From: Nitrospira sp.
Lineage (GTDB): Bacteria; Nitrospirota; Nitrospiria; Nitrospirales; Nitrospiraceae
Assembly: GCA_025360665.1 (NCBI GenBank)
Contig: JANYBU010000109.1
Span: forward strand, 1-21,819
Length of the DNA stretch: 21,819 nucleotides
Direction: 5' to 3'
Below, one piece after another: positions 1-8,433 of this stretch. Under the pieces are notes generated by a model. The model did no database searches, was not told the DNA's origin, and saw only the letters and a list, made by a program, of their open reading frames with translations. The translations under genes were made by a program, and so were the position numbers. Within the stretch, counting starts at the first letter, position 1; each line of letters starts with the position of its first letter.

Positions 1-570
1 ATCGGGGTGGCGCTACACGACGGAGCGACAATCGATCAGATTCGCGAAGCGACCACCCATCTCACCAATGTTCCCGGCCGCTTCGAGCGGATCTTGTCAG
101 GGCAGGATTTTACTGTCGTCGTCGATTACGCTCATACAGAAGACGCGCTTGTCAGGTTACTCACGGCAGCCCGTACATTGAAGACTGATCGCATTATTAC
201 CGTGTTCGGGTGTGGTGGTGACCGGGATCGAGGCAAGCGGCCCAAGATGGGGCGCGCTGCCGTGGAATATAGCGACGTGGTGATCTTGACCTCCGATAAT
301 CCTCGAACCGAGGACCCGATGACGATCCTCCATGAAGTGGAGATTGGTGTGCGTGATGCGCTCGCACGCCGCAATCATGTGCAGTATCACTTGGTGCCGG
401 ATCGCCGCGAAGCCATCGGCGCAGCCGTCCAAGAAGCGCGACGAGGCGATATGGTGCTCATCGCCGGGAAAGGGCATGAAGATTATCAAATTATCGGCGC
501 CCAAAAGTTTCATTTTGACGACCGTGAAGTGGCTCGCGAGGCGATTCAGAAATTGCGGGGCTGTGCATGA
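1..570 (+). CDS. murE: MurE, UDP-MurNAc-tripeptide synthetase (3' part only)
   Basis: This is the C-terminal part of the Mur ligase that adds the third amino acid to UDP-MurNAc-L-Ala-D-Glu in the cytoplasm. The reading frame is open from base 1, so the gene starts upstream. The 189 visible codons cover the end of the central domain and the C-terminal ligase domain: VPGRFE, VDYAHT, FGCGGDRDRGKR and the late IAGKGHEDYQ block. The DNPRTEDP motif matches the DNPRxE signature of MurE enzymes that use meso-diaminopimelate, so a Gram-negative-type A1gamma peptidoglycan is inferred. The GTG at base 7 is inside the protein and is not the start. The stop overlaps the murF start (ATGA), which suggests translational coupling. 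Confidence 0.96.
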   Translation: MGVALHDGATIDQIREATTHLTNVPGRFERILSGQDFTVVVDYAHTEDALVRLLTAARTLKTDRIITVFGCGGDRDRGKRPKMGRAAVEYSDVVILTSDNPRTEDPMTILHEVEIGVRDALARRNHVQYHLVPDRREAIGAAVQEARRGDMVLIAGKGHEDYQIIGAQKFHFDDREVAREAIQKLRGCA

Positions 571-2066
571 GAGTTCAGACCATAACCAGGTCGACGCAAG
601 GTGAGGAGTCGAGGGGGATTTTTACGGTCGATGAGTTACGAGAAGTCATCAGCGTGAAAGTCCTCACGGGACAGGACTCGCTATCGAGGAAGCGACGGAT
701 CAGACAGATCGGTACGGACTCCCGATCGATTCGCCCTGGCGATCTCTTTGTCGCGCTTCGAGGCGATCGATTTGATGGGCATGAGTTTGTGCCGGCCGTG
801 CTCGAACAGGGAGCCGCGGGAGCCATCGTTCATGATGAGTATCAACTTCCTCCAGGCATCGCTGCGATGCGCCGGACCGAGGGGCGATCGTTGCCTTTTC
901 TCTTGGGCGTGCGCGACCCGTTGTTTGCCTACCAGCAGTTAGCGACGCACTATCGCAGTCGGTTCAATATTCCTGTGGTGGCGGTGACCGGGAGCAACGG
1001 CAAGACGACGACCAAAGAAATGGTGGCGGCCGTGTTGGCTCAGCGGTGGCCGGTATTGAAGACTGAGGGGAATTTCAACAATCGGATCGGCGTGCCCTCC
1101 ACTCTGTTTCGGCTTACGGCCCGCCATCAAGCCGCTGTCATTGAGATGGGGGTAGATCAACAGGGGCAGACGACCAGGCTTTGTGAGATTGTCCGGCCTA
1201 CGATAGGAGTGATTACCAATATTGGGCCTGATCACCTCGAGTTCTTCAGAAGCATGGAAGGATCGGCGCAAGCGAAGGCAGAATTGCTGGACCTGCTTCC
1301 GTCCGATGGCATGATCATGTTGAATGCCGACGATCCCTACTTTGACTACCTTGCCGTGCGTGCGCAATGTCGTGTGATGTCGTTCGGATTTTCAGAGATG
1401 GCGGATATCCGCGCGAGCCGGGTTGTGTCCGATGTACGCCACGGCACGACCTTTCGCTTGCACCTCCCTGGGAAAATCCGTTCCACGATCGTTCGCATGA
1501 AGGTACACGGGGTTCACAACGTCATCAATGCGCTCGCCGCAGCGGCGGTGGGTGCTGCGTTGAACCTGTCCGGTTCGATGATTATCCAAGGGCTAGGTCG
1601 ATTCCGTCCTGCCGCGATGCGGTCGCAGGTGGTGACCCATCGTGGCGTCCATATCGTCAACGATTGCTACAACGCCAACCCCGCGTCGATGAAAGCGGCC
1701 CTCCAATTGTTGGCACAGTGGAGTCCTGCACGGGAACGGATTGCCGTGTTGGGAGACATGCTTGAACTCGGCCCTGAGACAGACCAGATGCACCGGGACG
1801 TTGGACAGTTTCTTGCCACGCAGGGGTTGTCGCGGCTGATCGTCTGCGGGATGTTGGGTCGGGACATAGCGGAAGGAGCTCGGCGGGGCGGGATGACAGG
1901 TTCGCAGATCGACGAAGTAGTCGATGCGGCGGCTGCGGCTGATCACCTCAAGAGGATCGTGCGGCAGGGTGACGTGGTGTTGGTGAAAGCCTCTCGTGGC
2001 ATGAAGATGGAACAGGTTGTGCACGCTCTGACGGGGATGAGGGCAGTCATCAAGCAGGCATCGTAA
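567..2066 (+). CDS. murF: MurF, UDP-MurNAc-tripeptide--D-Ala-D-Ala ligase
   Basis: The enzyme joins D-Ala-D-Ala (made by Ddl, encoded downstream) to UDP-MurNAc-tripeptide with ATP, giving the pentapeptide precursor. The product is 499 aa, slightly longer than usual (about 450) because of an N-terminal extension of roughly 18 residues before the usual FTVDEL start. Visible motifs are the ATP P-loop TGSNGKTTT (residues 141-149), GNFNNRIGVP, IEMGVDQQGQ, NIGPDHLEFF, the C-terminal-domain block NDCYNANPASM, VLGDMLELG and the terminal KASRGMKMEQVV. The ATG overlaps the murE stop by 4 bp and has no strong Shine-Dalgarno sequence, so coupling to murE is likely. No alternative ATG exists nearer the conserved region. 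Confidence 0.96.
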   Translation: MRVQTITRSTQGEESRGIFTVDELREVISVKVLTGQDSLSRKRRIRQIGTDSRSIRPGDLFVALRGDRFDGHEFVPAVLEQGAAGAIVHDEYQLPPGIAAMRRTEGRSLPFLLGVRDPLFAYQQLATHYRSRFNIPVVAVTGSNGKTTTKEMVAAVLAQRWPVLKTEGNFNNRIGVPSTLFRLTARHQAAVIEMGVDQQGQTTRLCEIVRPTIGVITNIGPDHLEFFRSMEGSAQAKAELLDLLPSDGMIMLNADDPYFDYLAVRAQCRVMSFGFSEMADIRASRVVSDVRHGTTFRLHLPGKIRSTIVRMKVHGVHNVINALAAAAVGAALNLSGSMIIQGLGRFRPAAMRSQVVTHRGVHIVNDCYNANPASMKAALQLLAQWSPARERIAVLGDMLELGPETDQMHRDVGQFLATQGLSRLIVCGMLGRDIAEGARRGGMTGSQIDEVVDAAAAADHLKRIVRQGDVVLVKASRGMKMEQVVHALTGMRAVIKQAS

Positions 2067-2132
2067 GGAGTTGGCGTCCCTCCCACGCAAGATTCGGTCA
2101 GACGGATAGGGTTAATTTAAGGTAAAGACGGC

Positions 2133-3209
2133 ATGCTCTACAACTGGCTGTACCCGTTTCATACGGAATATTCATTCCTGAACGTCTTTCGGTATTTGAG
2201 CTTTCGGATCATCTATGCAGCGGTGACAGCGTTCTTGATCGCCTTTGTTCTGGCCCCATGGGTGATCCGAAAATTACAAGAATTAAAGCTGGGTCAACAG
2301 ATTCGAGACGACGGTCCTAAACATCACCTGGCGAAGAGCGGCACGCCCACCATGGGCGGAATTCTTATCCTCTTCGCCGTGGTCCTCTCGACGCTCCTCT
2401 GGGCCGACATCGAGAAGCCCTACGTCTGGCTTGTGCTCGCTGCCACGTTGGGGTTTGGGGCGATTGGATTTGCCGACGACTATCTCAAGTTCATCAAGGC
2501 TAAATCGAAGGGGTTGTCGGCGGGGCAGAAGTTCACGGCGCAAGTGGCGGTGGCTTTGGCGATTGCGCTGGTCCTCTATTCCCTGCCCGGCTATACGACC
2601 AAGCTCAGTATCCCGTTTTTCAAGAATATCGTTCCGGATCTTGGCTGGTTGTATGTCGCTTTTGCTGTCCTGGTCATTGTCGGGAGTTCCAATGCCGTCA
2701 ATCTCACAGATGGCCTAGACGGATTAGCGGTCGGACCTGTCATGATCGCGGCGTTGGCCTATACGATCGTGGCCTATATCGTCGGCCATCGACTCATGTC
2801 TGACTATCTTCTCATTCAACACATCGAAGGCGCAGGTGAACTCGCGGTGTTCACTGCCGCCATTCTGGGGGCGAGTCTGGGGTTTCTGTGGTTCAACACC
2901 TATCCGGCCTCCGTGTTCATGGGGGATGTGGGCTCTCTTCCGCTGGGAGCGGCGTTGGGCACGGTCGCTGTGATCAGTAAGCACGAGTTGTTGCTCCTGA
3001 TGGTCGGCGGAGTCTTTGTGATCGAAGCGGTCTCGGTCATTTTTCAGGTGATCTCGTTCAAGGCGCGCGGGAAGCGTATTTTTCTTATGGCGCCTATCCA
3101 TCATCACTTTGAGATGAAAGGATGGGAGGAGCCCAAGGTTGTGGTGCGCTTGTGGATCATTGCCATCCTATTGGCCTTGTTGAGTCTGAGTACCTTAAAG
3201 CTCCGGTGA
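2133..3209 (+). CDS. mraY: MraY, phospho-MurNAc-pentapeptide transferase
   Basis: An integral membrane enzyme that transfers phospho-MurNAc-pentapeptide from UDP to undecaprenyl phosphate, making lipid I on the cytoplasmic face. At 358 aa it has the family length and is strongly hydrophobic, consistent with about ten membrane helices. Diagnostic blocks are KSGTPTMGGILIL near residue 70, the aspartate pair in GFADDYLKF, NAVNLTDGLDGLA and the histidine motif APIHHHFEMKGW near the C-terminus. A modest Shine-Dalgarno (TTAAGGT) lies 9 nt before the ATG. A 66-bp gap separates it from murF, and murD starts 4 bp after its stop. Confidence 0.97.
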   Translation: MLYNWLYPFHTEYSFLNVFRYLSFRIIYAAVTAFLIAFVLAPWVIRKLQELKLGQQIRDDGPKHHLAKSGTPTMGGILILFAVVLSTLLWADIEKPYVWLVLAATLGFGAIGFADDYLKFIKAKSKGLSAGQKFTAQVAVALAIALVLYSLPGYTTKLSIPFFKNIVPDLGWLYVAFAVLVIVGSSNAVNLTDGLDGLAVGPVMIAALAYTIVAYIVGHRLMSDYLLIQHIEGAGELAVFTAAILGASLGFLWFNTYPASVFMGDVGSLPLGAALGTVAVISKHELLLLMVGGVFVIEAVSVIFQVISFKARGKRIFLMAPIHHHFEMKGWEEPKVVVRLWIIAILLALLSLSTLKLR

Positions 3210-3213
3210 TGGC

Positions 3214-4623
3214 ATGGTGGGAGTAGCAGCAGTGGAACTTGCGGGAGCACGTGTCACGGTGATGGGGCTTGCCAGGAGCGGTATGGCGGCTTGCCGGTTG
3301 CTCCAGGCGGCGGGAGCACGTGTCACGGTGGCCGATCGCAAGGAACCCGCGGAACTGACGGCGGTCTTGCTCGCCATCGACCGCGATCACGTCGGCGTAA
3401 CCGTCGGGGCGCAATACGAATCGTCGCTCAATGAGGCGGATCTGGTCGTGATCAGTCCGGGAGTGCCCTATCGGTTGGCCCCGCTTGAAACGGTGCGTCG
3501 GCGCGGGGTGAAGGTGATCAGTGAATTGGAGTTGGCCTCGCAGTTCCTCAGGAGCCCGCTCCTTGCGATCACCGGAACTAACGGTAAGAGCACCACCGTG
3601 ACTCTGATTGGAAAGTTTCTCGCCGAGAGCGGCAAGCGGGCATTTGTCGGCGGTAATTTGGGCACCGCCTTGAGCGAAGCGGCGGTGGAAGACCTTCGCG
3701 CCAGCCAGGCCGGGAAGCCGAGTCCGTACGACTATCTCGTCGTCGAGGTCTCCAGTTTTCAGCTGGAAACGATCGATCGGTTCCACCCCTGGATCGCCGC
3801 CTTGCTCAACGTCACAGTCGATCACCAAGATCGTTATGAGTCGCTGGATGAATACGTCGCGGCGAAACAGCGAATCTTCGAGAATCAAACCACGTCTGAT
3901 TTTGCCCTGTTCAACCTTGACGATGACCGTGTGGCCGGGCTTCGACATCGCGTCCGTGCGAAACGCCTGGGGTTTACGACCGCGTCGACGATCGGCGCTG
4001 ATTTGTCCGGGGGGACCTACCTCGAAGGGGACCGGATCGTGACGACGGTCACCGGTGTACGGCAGGAGATTTGCGGTCGAAGCGAGATCCGCATCATCGG
4101 TAACCACAACGTGGGCAATGTCATGGCGGCCGCGACCTATGCCGTGCTGTGCGGATGTCCTCTCGATGCGATTCGTCGCGTCCTCGCGACGTTTCCCGGA
4201 CTCGAACATGCCCTTGAGATCGTCCGCGAGCGTCGAGGGGTCCGATTTGTGAACGATTCGAAGGGTACGAATGTCGATGCCACGCTCAAAGCGTTGGAGA
4301 GTATCGATCAACCGATTTGGCTCATTGCGGGCGGACGGGATAAGGGCGGCGACTTTTCGCGACTTGCCCAGGCGATCGGTCGGCGGGTCACGCACGTGAT
4401 TCTAATTGGAGAAGCGGCGCCGCTGTTGCGGCGGGCCTGGGAGGGTGTCGCCACGATGACCGAGGCCGCCGCCTTGCGGGACGCTGTGGATCTTGCGGCG
4501 CAGGGGGCCTCGCCGGGTGACGTCGTGTTGTTGTCCCCGGCCTGTGCCAGCTTCGACATGTTTGCGGACTATCAAGACCGTGGTCGTCAATTCAAGGCAT
4601 TGGTTCATGCTTTACCGGCGTGA
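3214..4623 (+). CDS. murD: MurD, UDP-MurNAc-L-Ala--D-Glu ligase
   Basis: The second Mur ligase of the pathway, adding D-glutamate to UDP-MurNAc-L-Ala in the cytoplasm. The 469-aa product has the N-terminal UDP-binding Rossmann domain (VTVMGLARSGMA, residues 15-26), the P-loop ITGTNGKSTT (119-128) and the C-terminal blocks FVNDSKGTNVDAT, IAGGRDKGGDF and LLSPACASFDMFADYQDRG, all typical of MurD. The start chosen is the first ATG after the mraY stop (4 bp apart). The N-terminus carries about 11 residues before the first Rossmann strand, slightly more than usual. A 21-bp exact direct repeat lies in the 5' end of the gene and is listed separately. Confidence 0.96.
   Translation: MVGVAAVELAGARVTVMGLARSGMAACRLLQAAGARVTVADRKEPAELTAVLLAIDRDHVGVTVGAQYESSLNEADLVVISPGVPYRLAPLETVRRRGVKVISELELASQFLRSPLLAITGTNGKSTTVTLIGKFLAESGKRAFVGGNLGTALSEAAVEDLRASQAGKPSPYDYLVVEVSSFQLETIDRFHPWIAALLNVTVDHQDRYESLDEYVAAKQRIFENQTTSDFALFNLDDDRVAGLRHRVRAKRLGFTTASTIGADLSGGTYLEGDRIVTTVTGVRQEICGRSEIRIIGNHNVGNVMAAATYAVLCGCPLDAIRRVLATFPGLEHALEIVRERRGVRFVNDSKGTNVDATLKALESIDQPIWLIAGGRDKGGDFSRLAQAIGRRVTHVILIGEAAPLLRRAWEGVATMTEAAALRDAVDLAAQGASPGDVVLLSPACASFDMFADYQDRGRQFKALVHALPA
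3241..3330 (+). repeat. 21-bp exact direct repeat inside murD
   Basis: The same 21 bases (beginning GCGGGAGCACG) occur at 3241-3261 and 3310-3330, 69 bp apart and in the same reading frame. Both encode AGARVTV. The first copy is the first beta strand of the MurD Rossmann domain and the second is the second strand. Exact identity at the DNA level, including third codon positions, is more than protein similarity alone would require. Confidence 0.9.
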
Positions 4624-4655
4624 CGTGCAAGGCGAGGGAGGGGCGGTTCTGAGTA

Positions 4656-5852
4656 ATGGCGCATCGATCAGCAGGGACTCTGGCGCTCCCATGGTCCCAG
4701 AGCAGCCATCGAGCGGGCAAGCAGCGGGTGGCGGCGGACCACACGCTCCTGGCGGTCACCATGATCCTGGCATTAGTGGGACTCGTCATGGTGTTCAGCG
4801 CGAGCGCTATCGTGGCGGGCAACCGGTTTCAGGATTCTGGGTTTTTTCTGAAGCGGCAGATCGCCTGGCTCGCGTTCGGCTTTCTGTTGATGCATCTCAC
4901 GTCGCGACTCGATTACACGCTCTGGAAGAAGCTCTCCATTCCGATGTTGGCATGCATGTTGCTGTTGCTCGTCATGGTGCTGGTGCCGTCGCTTGGTGTG
5001 GCGGCCAAGGGGGCGCGGCGCTGGTTGCGGTGGGGACCCATCTCGGTTCAGCCGGCGGAAATGATCAAGCTCGTGGCGGTCATATATATGGCGGCGTATT
5101 TGGCCAAAAAAGGGGACAAGATTACGTTGTTTCGCGATGGTCTTCTGCCGGCCCTGATCGTAATTGGTCTGCTGAGCGGACTGGTGCTGCTCGAGCCGGA
5201 TCTTGGGACGGTTGTGGTGCTCGGACTGGTGACGGTCGGGATGTGTTTTCTCGCTGGCGCGCGAGTTTCCCATCTCTTGGCCTTAGGCCTCTGCGCGATT
5301 CCGGTCGTGCTGGTGCTGGTTCTTGGTTCCAGTTATCGACGCCAGCGTCTCATGACGTTTCTTGCTCCGTGGAAGGATGCCTCGGACGCCGGGTTCCAAA
5401 TCACGCAATCCTTCTTGTCCTTCGGCAGCGGCGGTCCGTTCGGGGTGGGATTGGGCGAGGGCAAACAGAAGCTCTACTTCCTTCCGGAGGCGCACACAGA
5501 CTTTGTTCTGGCGCTGGTCGGCGAAGAACTGGGGCTTATCGGGACCGCCACCGTGATCCTGCTGTTTGCATTTTTTGTGTGGCGGGGGTTTCAGATCGCT
5601 GCGCGCGCGCGGGTGCCGTTCGGCCGTTACCTGGGCATGGGCATTACCTTGTTGATCGGCGGCCAGGCGTTGGTGAATGCGGCGGTGGTGACCGGGCTCT
5701 TGCCGACGAAAGGGCTCACCTTGCCGTTCGTCAGCTACGGAGGGTCGTCGCTGGTGGTCAGTCTGATCGGCGTAGGGATCTTGCTCAGTATTTCTCGGGA
5801 CCGGCATGCCGGCGGGTCTCGAGGCGGACGTGGTGGGTCGGAGCACGAATGA
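4656..5852 (+). CDS. ftsW: FtsW, septal peptidoglycan polymerase (SEDS family)
   Basis: A SEDS-family membrane glycosyltransferase that polymerises lipid II at the septum with its partner class B PBP (FtsI, not in this window). The 398-aa product has a cytoplasmic N-terminus of about 28 residues followed by about ten membrane segments. Family motifs seen are VMVFSAS, GARRWLRWGPISVQPAE, LEPDLGT, FQITQSFLSFGSGGPFGVGLG, the LPEAHTDF block before EELG, and PTKGLTLPFVSYGGSS. The C-terminus is Gly/Arg-rich and cytoplasmic. A purine-rich GAGGGAGGGG lies rather far (about 15 nt) upstream of the ATG, so the exact start is a little uncertain. The stop overlaps the murG start by 4 bp. RodA is the alternative family member, but the dcw position supports FtsW. 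Confidence 0.95.
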   Translation: MAHRSAGTLALPWSQSSHRAGKQRVAADHTLLAVTMILALVGLVMVFSASAIVAGNRFQDSGFFLKRQIAWLAFGFLLMHLTSRLDYTLWKKLSIPMLACMLLLLVMVLVPSLGVAAKGARRWLRWGPISVQPAEMIKLVAVIYMAAYLAKKGDKITLFRDGLLPALIVIGLLSGLVLLEPDLGTVVVLGLVTVGMCFLAGARVSHLLALGLCAIPVVLVLVLGSSYRRQRLMTFLAPWKDASDAGFQITQSFLSFGSGGPFGVGLGEGKQKLYFLPEAHTDFVLALVGEELGLIGTATVILLFAFFVWRGFQIAARARVPFGRYLGMGITLLIGGQALVNAAVVTGLLPTKGLTLPFVSYGGSSLVVSLIGVGILLSISRDRHAGGSRGGRGGSEHE

Positions 5853-6967
5853 CGATCGTCATTGCCGCAGGAGGAACCGGTGGCCATCTCTATCCGGCTG
5901 TGGCGTTGGCGCGAGAGTTTCTCCGGCGCGATCCCACGACCAAGGTGCTCTTCGTGGGGACGGCGCGTGGACTTGAATCGAACGTGCTCGCCCACGAGGG
6001 ATTCGATCTAGCCTTGATCGGTGCCCAGCCGGTGATGGGCAAGGGGCTGTTCGGGGTGGTGAAAGGGTTGTGCGCGCTGCCGGTCAGTTTGTGGCAGTGC
6101 CTGCGGATCCTACGAACCAGACGGGCTGATCTGGTGATCGGGGTCGGCGGGTATACGAGTCCGATGATGCTTCTTGCTGCAGCATTCACCGGGGTGACGC
6201 GCGTGATTCTTGAGCCGAATGCGAATCCCGGCATGGCCAATAAAGCGGTGGGGCCGTTCTCGCAACGCGTATTTCTTGCATTCGAGTCGGCGGCCGACTC
6301 GTTCACTCGATCTAAGGTGCGGGTGGTGGGGACTCCGATTCGCAAGGCGTTCCTGGAGGGTATTCAGCAGAGCCAGAAGAAGTCAGGACCGTTCCATCTC
6401 CTGATTTTCGGCGGGAGCCAGGGTGCGAAGGCGATGAATACAGCGGTGATGGAAGGATTGCCAGAACTGAAGATGCAGCTGCCAGATCTCACGGTAACAC
6501 ATCAGACCGGTGAGTCTGACTATGCTCGGGTGGCCGAGGCGTATCGTCGTGCCGACATCGAGGCGCAAGTCATGCCGTTTCTCTATGACATGCCTGCGGC
6601 ATTACGGCAGGCGGATCTCGTGGTGGCGAGAGCCGGTGCCATGACGGTGGCGGAGCTCACGACATGCGGAAAGCCCGCCATCCTCATTCCGCTACCGTCC
6701 GCCATCTACGACCACCAGACGCGGAATGCCAAAGTTATGGAAGCAGCCGGGGCTGCCGTGGTGATCCCGCAATCGTCTCTCACGGGATCCATGCTGGTTC
6801 GCACGGTAGCAACCATTCTCAGGGATCCGGAGCGATTGCGGGTGATGGGGGCGGCCAGTCTATCGATGAGACGAATCGATGCGGCTGAGGTGATTGTCCG
6901 AGAATGCTACGCACTCATGGGGATTCATCATGATGTCAACCGGTTTGTCGGAGCGGCAGGAGTCTAA
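5849..6967 (+). CDS. murG: MurG, UDP-GlcNAc:lipid I GlcNAc transferase
   Basis: A peripheral inner-membrane GT28-family glycosyltransferase that adds GlcNAc to lipid I to give lipid II, the FtsW substrate. The product is 372 aa. The N-terminal glycine-rich loop GGTGGHLYPA spans residues 8-17. The second domain has IFGGSQGAKAMN and the donor-binding RAGAMTVAEL, followed by IPLPSAIYDHQTRNA. The ATG sits in an ATGA overlap with the ftsW stop, and the family-typical N-terminus MTIVIAAGGTGGH fixes the start. The frame stays open far upstream through ftsW, but that extension is out-of-frame sequence and not part of the protein. Confidence 0.96.
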   Translation: MTIVIAAGGTGGHLYPAVALAREFLRRDPTTKVLFVGTARGLESNVLAHEGFDLALIGAQPVMGKGLFGVVKGLCALPVSLWQCLRILRTRRADLVIGVGGYTSPMMLLAAAFTGVTRVILEPNANPGMANKAVGPFSQRVFLAFESAADSFTRSKVRVVGTPIRKAFLEGIQQSQKKSGPFHLLIFGGSQGAKAMNTAVMEGLPELKMQLPDLTVTHQTGESDYARVAEAYRRADIEAQVMPFLYDMPAALRQADLVVARAGAMTVAELTTCGKPAILIPLPSAIYDHQTRNAKVMEAAGAAVVIPQSSLTGSMLVRTVATILRDPERLRVMGAASLSMRRIDAAEVIVRECYALMGIHHDVNRFVGAAGV

Positions 6968-7037
6968 TGGAATTGGCCAACGTGGACAAGAATCACATTC
7001 GTATCCACCGGTTGTTGGTGGAGTAAGGCGAGCGCCA

Positions 7038-8429
7038 ATGTTTCGCAAGACGCAACAGATTCACTTAGTCGGAATCGGGGGATCAGGGATGAGCGGCATT
7101 GCCGAAGTGCTGTTGACGCTGGGGTACAAAGTGACGGGCTCGGATTTGCAGGCCTCCGATACGACGCGGAGATTGGAAGAGCTTGGCGGACGCATCTTTG
7201 TCGGCCATCAGGAATCAAATGTCGGGGAGGCCCAAGTTGTCGTCATCTCCTCTGCCGTATCGGCACGGAACCCCGAGGTTGTGGCGGCCAAGGCGAAGCA
7301 GATTCCCGTGATTCCTCGGGCCGAGATGCTCGCGGAGTTAATGCGACTGAAGTTCGGGGTCGCCATTGCCGGTGCTCACGGAAAAACCACGACGACGTCG
7401 ATGGTGGCCAACGTGCTGGCGCAGGGGGGGTTGGATCCCACCATGGTGATCGGGGGCAAAGTGAATGCGCTGGGGAGTCATGCCCGTCTTGGTCGAGGCG
7501 ATCTTCTCGTGGCGGAAGCGGATGAGAGTGACGGGTCGTTTCTCCGTCTGTCTCCGACCATCGCCGCGGTCACGAATCTCGACCGGGAACATCTCGATCA
7601 CTACGGCAGCATGGAGCGCATCAACGAGTGCTTTCTCGAGTTTATCAATAAGGTGCCGTTCTATGGGCTGGCCGTGTTGTGTGCAGACGATGATCGGCTC
7701 AGGGCACTCTTTCCAAATATCGTGAAGCGCTATCAGACCTACGGGCTCCAAGAGTGTGAGGGTGTCACGCCGGACTTCTTTGCGACAGAGATCAGTTTGA
7801 ACCAATGGGGCGCCGAGTTTCGGGCGCAGTTCCGTGGGCGCAATTTGGGCCCGTTCCGCCTGACTGTGCCGGGCCGACACAATGTTTCCAATGCGCTCGT
7901 GGCGATCGCGATCGGGATCGAATTAGATGTGCCGGTAGACCTCATCAGGAAAGCATTGGCGGCCTATACGGGGGTGGAGCGTCGGTTTCATCTGCGAGGG
8001 GAAGCCAATGGGATCATGGTCGTGGACGATTACGGGCATCATCCGACTGAGATCAAGGCCACCTTGGCCGCGGCGAAGCAAGGCTGGGGGGACCGGCGGT
8101 TGGTGGTGCTGTTCCAGCCGCATCGCTATACCAGGACGCGGGACGTGTTGGAGGATTTTGCGAAGGCGTTCGACCAATCAGACGTATTGTTCTTGACGGA
8201 CATCTATGCGGCAGGCGAGCAGCCGATTCCCGGGGTGTCCGGAGCCAAGTTAGCCGACATTGTTCGTGCAGCAGGCCATCCGTCTGTGACCTTTGTGGAA
8301 CAAAAAGACATGTTGGTGGATCAGGTACTGCCCCATCTGAAATCTGGTGATCTCGTCATCACATTAGGGGCGGGGGACATTTGGAAGACGGGGCTTGGAC
8401 TGTTGGCCCGATTGACCCCCACTGCATGA
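7038..8429 (+). CDS. murC: MurC, UDP-MurNAc--L-alanine ligase
   Basis: The first Mur ligase, joining L-Ala to UDP-MurNAc with ATP. From the chosen ATG the protein is 463 aa, the normal family length. It begins with the Rossmann motif IHLVGIGGSGMSGIAEVL (residues 8-25) and has the P-loop AGAHGKTTTT (111-120), EADESDGSFL, NLDREHLDHYGSM, and the C-terminal VDDYGHHPTEI, FQPHRYTRTRD and LGAGDIW blocks. An AAGGCGAG sequence 5 nt upstream of this ATG serves as ribosome binding site. The frame is open back to 6894 inside murG; starts there would add a low-complexity N-terminus with no family counterpart, so I reject them. Confidence 0.95.
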   Translation: MFRKTQQIHLVGIGGSGMSGIAEVLLTLGYKVTGSDLQASDTTRRLEELGGRIFVGHQESNVGEAQVVVISSAVSARNPEVVAAKAKQIPVIPRAEMLAELMRLKFGVAIAGAHGKTTTTSMVANVLAQGGLDPTMVIGGKVNALGSHARLGRGDLLVAEADESDGSFLRLSPTIAAVTNLDREHLDHYGSMERINECFLEFINKVPFYGLAVLCADDDRLRALFPNIVKRYQTYGLQECEGVTPDFFATEISLNQWGAEFRAQFRGRNLGPFRLTVPGRHNVSNALVAIAIGIELDVPVDLIRKALAAYTGVERRFHLRGEANGIMVVDDYGHHPTEIKATLAAAKQGWGDRRLVVLFQPHRYTRTRDVLEDFAKAFDQSDVLFLTDIYAAGEQPIPGVSGAKLADIVRAAGHPSVTFVEQKDMLVDQVLPHLKSGDLVITLGAGDIWKTGLGLLARLTPTA

Positions 8430-8433
8430 TGCC

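Noticed and set aside
3157..4395. 412-codon open frame on the minus strand over murD
   Set aside because: It is antisense to a complete, well-conserved MurD and shows no recognisable motif; long antisense frames are common in G+C-rich DNA.
4493..5848. Long open frame (over 450 codons) running through the end of murD and all of ftsW before murG
   Set aside because: It is out of frame with two clear genes and its translation is low-complexity Arg/Gly-rich. Only the part from 5849 is real (MurG).
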